Shown in pieces: positions 1 to 5,143 of a stretch of 6,563 nucleotides of DNA. A model generated the notes under the pieces. The model was not told the DNA's origin. It saw only the letters and a program-made list of their open reading frames with translations, and made no database searches. The stretch is from an uncultured Lachnospiraceae bacterium (lineage in GTDB: Bacteria > Bacillota > Clostridia > Lachnospirales > Lachnospiraceae). The stretch is from the NCBI GenBank assembly GCA_902797565.1, contig CADBTO010000097.1, forward strand, positions 1 through 6,563. The letters are read 5' to 3'. The position numbers were made by a program, and so were the translations under genes. Numbering within the stretch: position 1 is the first letter of the stretch; each line of letters starts with the position of its first letter.

Positions 1-942
1 GAACGGGATTTCGTCTATGTCCATACGCCGATCATTACGGCGAGCGACGCAGAGGGGGCGGGTGAAATGTTCTCCGTGACGACACTGCCGCTTGCAGAGG
101 TGCCCCGGACAGAAGACGGAGCCGTGGACTATAGCCAGGACTTCTTCGGGAAGAGTGCGAACCTGACCGTCTCCGGGCAGCTGAACGGAGAAACGTATGC
201 GATGGCGTTCAAGAATATTTATACCTTTGGGCCGACCTTCCGTGCGGAAAATTCCAATACCACCCGCCATGCGGCAGAGTTCTGGATGATTGAGCCGGAG
301 ATTGCGTTTGCAGATCTTGAAGATGATATGGAAGTTGCAGAGGATATGCTGAAGTTTATCATCGCGTATGTCCTGGAACAGGCTCCGGCAGAGATGGAGT
401 TCTTCAACTCCTTCGTGGACAAAGGGCTGCTTGACCGGTTGAATCATGTACTGCATTCTGATTTTGGCAGGATTACTTATACCGATGCGGTGGAAGAACT
501 GAAGAAGCACAATGACCGCTTTGACTACAAAGTGGAATGGGGCTGCGATCTGCAGACAGAGCACGAGCGGTATCTGACGGAAGAAATCTTCAAACGCCCG
601 GTGTTTGTGACGGATTATCCGAAAGAAATCAAAGCGTTTTATATGAAATTAAATCCGGACGGAAAAACGGTTGCGGCTATGGACTGCCTGGTTCCGGGGA
701 TTGGGGAAATCATCGGCGGCAGCCAGAGGGAGGACGACTTTAATCTGCTGTCCCAGCGCATTAAAGAACTGGGTATGCGCGAATCGGATTATGCCTTCTA
801 TCTGGATTTGCGGAAATATGGCAGTGCAAGGCACGCAGGCTTCGGGCTTGGATTTGAGCGCTGCGTGATGTACCTGACCGGGATGACGAATATCCGCGAT
901 GTGATTCCCTTCCCCAGGACTGTAGGAACCTGTGAGCTGTAG
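1..942 (+). CDS. asnS: Asparaginyl-tRNA synthetase (AsnRS), 5'-truncated by window edge
   Basis: Cytoplasmic class IIb aminoacyl-tRNA synthetase that joins asparagine to tRNA-Asn using ATP. The reading frame is open from base 1 to the TAG at 940-942, giving 313 residues. An in-frame ATG at 67 is internal, because the codons before it already read as the conserved segment [20 protein letters not shown]. AsnRS proteins are usually about 460-470 residues, so roughly 150 N-terminal residues lie outside the window; these hold the OB-fold anticodon-binding domain and part of motif 1. Motif 2 is visible as [19 protein letters not shown], with its ATP-binding Arg at codon 241-243. Motif 3 is [16 protein letters not shown], with Arg at 859-861, followed by the typical ending [11 protein letters not shown]. 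The [14 protein letters not shown] block and this C-terminus favour AsnRS over AspRS. asnA follows 57 bp downstream on the same strand. Any T-box leader would be upstream and cannot be seen. Confidence 0.97.
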   Translation, partial: ERDFVYVHTPIITASDAEGAGEMFSVTTLPLAEVPRTEDGAVDYSQDFFGKSANLTVSGQLNGETYAMAFKNIYTFGPTFRAENSNTTRHAAEFWMIEPEIAFADLEDDMEVAEDMLKFIIAYVLEQAPAEMEFFNSFVDKGLLDRLNHVLHSDFGRITYTDAVEELKKHNDRFDYKVEWGCDLQTEHERYLTEEIFKRPVFVTDYPKEIKAFYMKLNPDGKTVAAMDCLVPGIGEIIGGSQREDDFNLLSQRIKELGMRESDYAFYLDLRKYGSARHAGFGLGFERCVMYLTGMTNIRDVIPFPRTVGTCEL

Positions 943-952
943 GCATCAGTAA

Positions 953-988
953 AAAACGAAATAGAAAACGAAATAGAAAAAGAAAAAG
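953..988 (+). repeat. A-rich tandem repeat in the asnS-asnA spacer
   Basis: Two perfect head-to-tail copies of AAAACGAAATAG lie at 953-964 and 965-976. They are followed by two copies of AAAAAG at 977-982 and 983-988. The block is almost pure purine and runs into the asnA ribosome binding site. It could keep the mRNA unstructured before asnA, act as a translation enhancer, or simply be a slippage product. No function can be assigned from sequence alone. Confidence 0.75.
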
Positions 989-992
989 AGGA
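987..992 (+). promoter_or_regulatory. Ribosome binding site of asnA
   Basis: AGAGGA lies seven bases before the ATG at 1000, a normal Shine-Dalgarno distance. It fixes the asnA start. The site sits directly at the end of the A-rich tandem repeat. Confidence 0.8.
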
Positions 993-999
993 ACCAACA

Positions 1000-2010
1000 A
1001 TGAGCAAAATTGTGATACCGGATGGCTATACGCCGGCTTTGAACCTCAAAGAAACCCAGATCGCAATCAAACGCGTGAAGGATTTCTTCCAGACCCAGCT
1101 GATGGCAGAACTCAATCTGCGCCGTGTATCGGCACCGCTGTTTGTGGAGCCGGAGAGCGGGCTGAATGACAACCTTAACGGCGTGGAGCGCCCGGTTTCT
1201 TTTGGAATCAAGGAGCAGGACGGGAAGGAAGTGGAGATCGTCCACTCGCTTGCAAAGTGGAAGCGGATGGCGCTCGGTCGATACGAATTCAAGGTTGGCG
1301 AGGGGCTGTATGCGGATATGAACGCAATCCGCCGGGATGAGGATACGGACAATATCCATTCGATTTATGTAGACCAGTGGGACTGGGAGAAGATTATCAC
1401 GAAGGAGACGCGGACGCAGGAAACGCTGCAGAAAACGGTTCGGAGCGTATACGAGGCACTGCGTCTGACAGAAAAATATATGAGCAACCGGTATGGCTAT
1501 ATCGAATGTATCCTCCCGGAGGAGATATTCTTTATTTCGTCCCAGGAACTGCTGGATCGTTATCCGGATCTTCCTGTGAAGGAGCGGGAGCGGGCGATTA
1601 CAAAGGAAAAGGGTGCGGTCTTTATCAGCCAGATCGGGGACATTCTTTCGAATGGAGAGAAGCACGACGGCAGGGCGCCGGATTATGATGACTGGCAGCT
1701 GAACGGGGATATCATCGTGTATTATCCGCTTCTGGACATGGCGCTCGAGCTTTCTTCCATGGGAATCCGTGTGGATGAAACGTCCCTGCATACGCAGCTT
1801 GAAAAGGCCGGCTGCCTGGACCGCGAGGATCTGCCGTTCCAGAAAGGGATTCTGGAACAGCGCCTGCCGTATACGATTGGCGGCGGCATCGGCCAGTCCC
1901 GGATCTGTATGTTCTTCCTGCGCAAGTGCCATATCGGAGAGGTACAGGTGTCCATCTGGCCGGAGGAAGAGGTGGCGTACGCAAAGCAAAAAGGTGTGAC
2001 GATTTTGTAA
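1000..2010 (+). CDS. asnA: Aspartate--ammonia ligase (asparagine synthetase A)
   Basis: Cytoplasmic enzyme making asparagine from aspartate, ammonia and ATP, with AMP and pyrophosphate as products. Unlike AsnB it does not use glutamine. The 336 residues match the family length (about 330 in E. coli). The fold is that of the class II synthetase catalytic core without an anticodon-binding domain. The N-terminal block IVIPDGYTPALNLKETQIAI is typical. Residues 103-114 (LYADMNAIRRDE) form the motif-2-like ATP site. GRAPDYDDW (residues 224-232) and LNGDI are signature blocks. IGGGIGQSRICMFFL (293-307) is the motif-3 equivalent, with Arg301 expected to bind ATP. The ending HIGEVQVSIWPEE is also characteristic. 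The start has a good RBS. asnS lies 57 bp upstream, so the two genes probably share a transcript and couple asparagine synthesis to its charging. A long open frame on the opposite strand covers this gene but resembles nothing and is treated as a shadow. Confidence 0.97.
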   Translation: MSKIVIPDGYTPALNLKETQIAIKRVKDFFQTQLMAELNLRRVSAPLFVEPESGLNDNLNGVERPVSFGIKEQDGKEVEIVHSLAKWKRMALGRYEFKVGEGLYADMNAIRRDEDTDNIHSIYVDQWDWEKIITKETRTQETLQKTVRSVYEALRLTEKYMSNRYGYIECILPEEIFFISSQELLDRYPDLPVKERERAITKEKGAVFISQIGDILSNGEKHDGRAPDYDDWQLNGDIIVYYPLLDMALELSSMGIRVDETSLHTQLEKAGCLDREDLPFQKGILEQRLPYTIGGGIGQSRICMFFLRKCHIGEVQVSIWPEEEVAYAKQKGVTIL

Positions 2011-2025
2011 AAAATCTGGGATTGG

Positions 2026-2075
2026 GCGCATCGAGCCGAATCCTCGTGCAGCCGCGGTGCCGGAACAAGATGCGC
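2026..2075. repeat. Inverted repeat in the asnA-pcrA spacer
   Basis: GCGCATC at 2026-2032 is the exact reverse complement of GATGCGC at 2069-2075, a 7-bp stem enclosing 36 bases. A smaller CGAG/CTCG pairing (2032-2035 with 2043-2046) and the palindrome CCGCGG (2052-2057) lie inside. No T-tract follows, so it is not a canonical intrinsic terminator. The right arm overlaps the first copy of the 20-bp direct repeat. Confidence 0.55.
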
Positions 2076-2128
2076 ACACAAAGGAGTTCTGAAACCAAGC
2101 TCCGACTGTGCGCACACAAAGGAGTTCT
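2071..2128 (+). repeat. 20-bp direct repeat carrying duplicated Shine-Dalgarno sites before pcrA
   Basis: TGCGCACACAAAGGAGTTCT occurs twice without mismatch, at 2071-2090 and 2109-2128, with a 38-bp period. After one mismatch both copies continue with AAA. Each copy contains AAAGGAG. Only the second (2118-2124) is placed to serve pcrA, ten bases before its ATG at 2135. The first has no start codon at a usable distance. The bases at 2107-2116 form the palindrome TGTGCGCACA at the edge of the second copy. A local duplication of the leader or part of a dispersed intergenic repeat would both explain this. Confidence 0.9.
2118..2124 (+). promoter_or_regulatory. Ribosome binding site of pcrA
   Basis: AAAGGAG ends ten bases before the ATG at 2135, slightly long but acceptable spacing. 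It lies inside the second copy of the 20-bp direct repeat. It supports 2135 as the start, which also agrees with where PcrA homologues begin. Confidence 0.8.
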
Positions 2129-2134
2129 TAAATA

Positions 2135-4399
2135 ATGAACTATGAAGAAATTTTGAATGAGCAGCAGCTTCTGGGTGTCCGGACGACGGAAGGCCCGGTT
2201 CTGATCCTTGCTGGTGCAGGCAGCGGGAAAACGCGTGTACTCGTACACCGGATCTGCTACCTGATTGAAGAATGTGACGTAAACCCCTGGAACATTATGG
2301 CCATCACCTTTACAAACAAGGCAGCAGGGGAAATGAGAAGCAGAATTGAGAATATGAGCGAAGTCGAGAGTGACGGGGTCTGGGTTTCGACCTTCCATTC
2401 TGCCTGTGTCCGGATCCTTCGACGTTTCGGAGACCATATTGGCTATGATAACCATTTCACCATCTATGACACGGAAGATTCCAAGGCGGCGATGCGGGAG
2501 GTCCTCAAAGGCCTGAATGTGGATCAGAAGAAATACCGTGAGAAATATTTTCTGAACATTATCTCCGCGGCAAAAAATGAACTTGTGGATGAAGAAGCGT
2601 TCCCGGGCTGGACGGCTTCCGGCGGAAAATCCGATGATGACAAGATGTGTGCCAAGGCCTATCGAGCCTATCAGGCAAGGCTGAAGGAATCGGACGCGAT
2701 GGATTTTGACGACCTGATCCTGAAAACGGTGGAACTGCTGCGGAAGGACGAGGAGGCCCTTGCGTATTACCAGCGGAAGCTGCAATATGTCATGGTTGAT
2801 GAGTACCAGGATACGAATACGGCACAGTTCGAACTGGTCAAGTTACTGGCTTCTGGAAGTGGGAATCTGTGCGTGGTGGGGGATGATGACCAGTCAATCT
2901 ATCGGTTCCGGGGTGCGAATATCTATAATATCCTGAATTTCGAACAGAATTTTCCGAATACCAAGGTGATCAAACTGGAACAGAATTACCGTTCCACGCA
3001 GAAGATTCTGGCGGTCGCGAATGCGATGATCAAGCTGAACCAGGGCAGGAAAGACAAGACGCTCTGGACGGAAAACGATGAAGGGAAGCAGGTTCGGTTC
3101 AAACAGATTGAATCCGCCTATGGCGAAGCGGAATTTGTGGCGACAGATGTGGAACGGAAACACCAGATTTTGAATGAGCCATACAGCCATTTTGCAGTGC
3201 TCTATCGTACGAATGCACAATCGCGGATTCTGGAAGAGAAATTCCTCATGGAGAACGTGCCGTACCGCATTGTGGGCGGGCTGAATTTCTACCAGCGGCG
3301 TGAGATCAAGGATATCCTGTCGTATTTGCGTGTGATTGGGAATCACAAGGATGATATTTCCATCCGCCGAATCCTGAACGTGCCGAAGCGGGGGATCGGG
3401 CCAACGACCGAGGCGAAGATCAGCCAGTACGCACAGGATAATGGCATCTCTTATTATGAGGCATTGAAGTGGGGCGGCGGTGCAGGCGTGTTTGGCAGGT
3501 CTTCCGCAAAGATTGCGGACTTCATAACGATGATGGAGACGTTCAAAGAAGAGGCCAAGACCATTCCGGTGAAGGAACTGCTGGAACATGTTGTGGAACA
3601 GACGGGATATCGGGAGGCATTGGAAGCAGAAAAATCAGACAATTCGAGAGCTCGGATTGAGAACCTGAACGAATTTCTGAGCAAGGCAGCAGAGTTTGAC
3701 CAGGTGCACGAACCGGGACATTTATTGGAATTTCTGGAAGAAGTGGCGCTGATCGCGGATATTGACCGGACATCCCCGGATGAAGATGTGGTACTGCTGA
3801 TGACGATGCACTCTGCGAAGGGTCTGGAGTTCCCGCATGTTTATGTAACCGGGTTTGAAGACGGGCTGTTTCCGAGTTATCCATCGATCACCGCAGAAAC
3901 GGATGAGGAGCTGGAAGAGGAAAGACGGCTGTGCTATGTCGCTATGACACGCGCGATGAAGACGCTGACATTGACCCGCTCCAGGATTCGGATGGTGAAT
4001 GGTGAACAGCGGCGCACCAGGCTCAGCCGGTTTATCAAAGAGATACCGGATGAACTGCTGGATGGCTCGCTGGAAGAGGAGCGGAAAAAACGTCAGGAGG
4101 AACAGCAGCAGCAGCCCCAGGATGCAGCTGCCGGCAGGAAGAAAAAGAAGTTTTATCGGCCGGGAGAAACTGCAGCAGCTTCCTATCAGAAAAAACTCCA
4201 GAATATGAACGCCGGGACGAAGATCGAGAAGCAGGAGCTTTCTTATGGCGTGGGAGACCGTGTCGAGCATGCAAAATACGGGCAGGGCGTGGTGTCTGCG
4301 ATCACGGATGGCGGCAGGGATTACGAAGTGTCTGTGGAATTTGATGATGCGGGAAAGAAACGGATGTTTGCTTCTTTTGCGAAACTGGAAAAAATTTAG
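2135..4399 (+). CDS. pcrA: ATP-dependent DNA helicase PcrA (UvrD/Rep family, SF1A)
   Basis: A 3'-to-5' single-strand DNA translocase and helicase. In Gram-positive bacteria PcrA acts in nucleotide excision repair, in clearing RNA polymerase and RecA from DNA, and in rolling-circle plasmid replication. The 754 residues are full length for the family. The motifs appear in order: Q motif LNEQQ (Gln11), Walker A AGAGSGKT (26-33, Lys32), motif Ia ITFTNKAAGEM, motif II VDEYQD (221-226), motif III GDDDQSIYRFRGA (from 249), motif IV LEQNYRST, motif V TMHSAKGLEF (from 557) and motif VI YVAMTRA (601-607, Arg606). After the helicase core come a Glu/Gln/Lys-rich flexible linker (about 640-700) and a Tudor-like domain at 704-754, YGVGDRVEHAKYGQGVV onward, known in PcrA/UvrD as an RNA polymerase contact. 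All catalytic residues are present. I found no clear promoter in the 124-bp spacer upstream. Confidence 0.97.
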   Translation: MNYEEILNEQQLLGVRTTEGPVLILAGAGSGKTRVLVHRICYLIEECDVNPWNIMAITFTNKAAGEMRSRIENMSEVESDGVWVSTFHSACVRILRRFGDHIGYDNHFTIYDTEDSKAAMREVLKGLNVDQKKYREKYFLNIISAAKNELVDEEAFPGWTASGGKSDDDKMCAKAYRAYQARLKESDAMDFDDLILKTVELLRKDEEALAYYQRKLQYVMVDEYQDTNTAQFELVKLLASGSGNLCVVGDDDQSIYRFRGANIYNILNFEQNFPNTKVIKLEQNYRSTQKILAVANAMIKLNQGRKDKTLWTENDEGKQVRFKQIESAYGEAEFVATDVERKHQILNEPYSHFAVLYRTNAQSRILEEKFLMENVPYRIVGGLNFYQRREIKDILSYLRVIGNHKDDISIRRILNVPKRGIGPTTEAKISQYAQDNGISYYEALKWGGGAGVFGRSSAKIADFITMMETFKEEAKTIPVKELLEHVVEQTGYREALEAEKSDNSRARIENLNEFLSKAAEFDQVHEPGHLLEFLEEVALIADIDRTSPDEDVVLLMTMHSAKGLEFPHVYVTGFEDGLFPSYPSITAETDEELEEERRLCYVAMTRAMKTLTLTRSRIRMVNGEQRRTRLSRFIKEIPDELLDGSLEEERKKRQEEQQQQPQDAAAGRKKKKFYRPGETAAASYQKKLQNMNAGTKIEKQELSYGVGDRVEHAKYGQGVVSAITDGGRDYEVSVEFDDAGKKRMFASFAKLEKI

Positions 4400-4400
4400 T

Positions 4401-4420
4401 GAAAATGTTCATTTTCTTCT
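4401..4420 (+). terminator. Possible weak AT-rich hairpin after pcrA
   Basis: GAAAAT (4401-4406) can pair with ATTTTC (4411-4416) around a four-base GTTC loop, followed by TTCT. The stem begins just after the pcrA stop codon. It is only six mostly A-T pairs and the T-run is poor, so at best it is a leaky terminator. It also abuts the -35 element of the next promoter. Confidence 0.25.
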
Positions 4421-4448
4421 TGAATTGACGCGCGTTTTTTGTTATAAT
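4420..4448 (+). promoter_or_regulatory. Strong sigma-A promoter with extended -10
   Basis: The -35 element TTGAAT (4420-4425) is separated by exactly 17 bases from a perfect -10 TATAAT (4443-4448). The -10 is preceded by TGT (4440-4442), giving the TGn extended -10. Transcription should begin near 4455, leaving a leader of about 45 nt before the ATG at 4501. A second near-consensus -35, TTGACG at 4425-4430, is only 12 bases from the -10 and is the wrong distance. This is the clearest promoter in the window and makes the acidic membrane protein gene an independent unit. Confidence 0.85.
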
Positions 4449-4489
4449 CCTTGATGGTTTGGTAATAGTAGTAAATGAACGATACGAAA

Positions 4490-4494
4490 AGGAG
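4490..4494 (+). promoter_or_regulatory. Ribosome binding site deciding the start of the membrane protein gene
   Basis: AGGAG at 4490-4494, within AAAAGGAG, is six bases from the ATG at 4501. An in-frame TTG at 4459 would add 14 residues. It has no Shine-Dalgarno site and lies only about four bases from the predicted transcription start, so 4501 is preferred. Confidence 0.85.
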
Positions 4495-4500
4495 ATTTTG

Positions 4501-5007
4501 ATGGACATTAGGGAACGGTTTCCGGAACTATTGACCAAGGAAGATCTTGCCGACTATCTGCGCGCATCTATGCGGTCATCTGTAGATGCGATGACGGACG
4601 CCGTGTCAACTGCGATTGCGAGCGTGGATGCGTCTCGCTTGAAGCGGGTGGCAGGAAATGCCGGGAGAGTGGCATCGGCTTATTCCAGAAAGCAGATGCA
4701 GTTGATAAAGCAACAAATCAAAGAAGACGAAAGGAAGAAGAGTATGAAAAATTTCGAAAAGCTGTTCAAGACGATCCTTGTTGTCGTGGGGATCTGCGGG
4801 GTGCTTTGCGGTCTGGGATACGCATTGTACCGTTACTTCACACCGGACTATGAGGATGAGTTCGATGATGATTTTGATGATGCGTTTGATGATGATGACG
4901 ACCTCTTCGATGATGAGGATGATGACGACGTGGAGCTGAAGGAAGAGGCAAAGGAAGAGGTGAAGGCAGCGGAGCCTGCAAAGGAAGAAGAGAAGAAGGA
5001 CGAGTAA
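4501..5007 (+). CDS. Hypothetical single-pass membrane protein with Asp/Glu-rich tail
   Basis: I do not recognise a named family. The 168-residue product has three parts. Residues 1-90 look cytoplasmic: an N-terminal LTKEDLADYLRASMRSSVDAMTDAV region rich in predicted helix, then a basic, probably amphipathic stretch with RKQMQLIKQQIKEDERKK. Residues 91-113 (from TILVVVGICGVLCGLGYALY) are one hydrophobic transmembrane helix containing two cysteines. Residues 114-168 are extremely acidic, with long Asp runs and interspersed Phe (FDDDFDDAFDDDDDLFDD), ending in alternating Glu/Lys/Ala. Lysines before the helix and acid after it predict, by the positive-inside rule, N-terminus in and tail outside. 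There is no N-terminal signal peptide. The gene has its own strong promoter and terminator, so it is monocistronic and probably well expressed. Phe-Asp repeats could bind cations or a basic partner, but that is speculation. Coding status is supported by promoter, RBS, protein architecture and terminator together. Confidence 0.85.
   Translation: MDIRERFPELLTKEDLADYLRASMRSSVDAMTDAVSTAIASVDASRLKRVAGNAGRVASAYSRKQMQLIKQQIKEDERKKSMKNFEKLFKTILVVVGICGVLCGLGYALYRYFTPDYEDEFDDDFDDAFDDDDDLFDDEDDDDVELKEEAKEEVKAAEPAKEEEKKDE
4851..4932 (+). repeat. GAT/GAC low-complexity tract encoding the acidic tail
   Basis: The stretch is dominated by GAT, GAC and GAG codons broken by TTT/TTC and a few others, encoding the Asp-rich part of the tail. 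Runs of tandem GATGAT make it a candidate for replication slippage in three-base steps, which would change tail length without breaking the frame. Confidence 0.6.
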
Positions 5008-5030
5008 CGTTCGTTTTTGAAAAAAGGACG

Positions 5031-5060
5031 AGCAGGGGTGGCAAAAGCCCCTGCTTTTTT
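5031..5060 (+). terminator. Intrinsic terminator of the membrane protein gene
   Basis: AGCAGGGG (5031-5038) pairs perfectly with CCCCTGCT (5048-5055); an extra T-G pair closes a short GGCAAAA loop. A run of T from 5055 to 5060 follows. It lies 24 bases after the stop codon at 5005-5007. An A-run (5020-5025) upstream may give partial activity in the other direction. Confidence 0.93.
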
Positions 5061-5077
5061 CTATGCGACGGGATGCG

Positions 5078-5108
5078 CCCGCTTGCGGGAACACAGGGAA
5101 CGCGTCCC
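5078..5108 (+). other. GC-rich paired hairpins in the leader of the methyltransferase gene
   Basis: CCCG-CTTG-CGGG (5078-5089) can form a tight four-pair hairpin, and GGGA-ACGCG-TCCC (5096-5108) a second one. GCCCG (5077-5081) can alternatively pair with CGGGC (5112-5116), which would exclude the first hairpin. The structures sit between the upstream terminator and the RBS at 5131-5136. I see no convincing promoter in 5061-5130. A structured leader RNA is possible, but no known riboswitch is recognised. Confidence 0.35.
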
Positions 5109-5130
5109 GGACGGGCTGCACATGATAGCA

Positions 5131-5136
5131 GAGGAG
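5131..5136 (+). promoter_or_regulatory. Ribosome binding site of the methyltransferase gene
   Basis: GAGGAG lies seven bases before the ATG at 5144. An in-frame TAG at 5126-5128 shows that the protein cannot begin further upstream. This matters because the product lacks an expected N-terminal domain. Confidence 0.85.
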
Positions 5137-5143
5137 TGGAAAC

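Noticed and set aside
2001..2016. GATTTT/AAAATC hairpin over the asnA stop codon as a terminator
   Set aside because: It has only six weak pairs and is followed by TGGGATTGG rather than a T-run.
946..2115. 389-codon open frame on the minus strand covering asnA and its flanks
   Set aside because: It mirrors a well-supported gene, has no recognisable domain, and its translation is rich in residues typical of antisense reading. No RBS or promoter supports it.
1926..2135. Small + strand open frame whose stop overlaps the pcrA start (TAATG)
   Set aside because: Its first part lies in asnA in another frame and its start has no Shine-Dalgarno site. The overlap looks coincidental.
1712..2785. 357-codon open frame on the minus strand spanning the end of asnA, the spacer and the start of pcrA
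   Set aside because: It crosses two strongly coding genes in antisense, with no family resemblance or start signals. It reflects low stop-codon density rather than a gene.
4475..4501. Eight-codon upstream frame (MNDTKRRF) whose TGA overlaps the ATG of the membrane protein gene
   Set aside because: There is no Shine-Dalgarno site before its ATG, and a frame this short arises easily by chance. It is recorded only because the TGATG overlap would suit translational coupling.
5039..5067. Possible promoter TGGCAA-17-TATGCG before the methyltransferase gene
   Set aside because: Each element matches consensus at only about half its bases, and the -35 lies within the terminator stem-loop.
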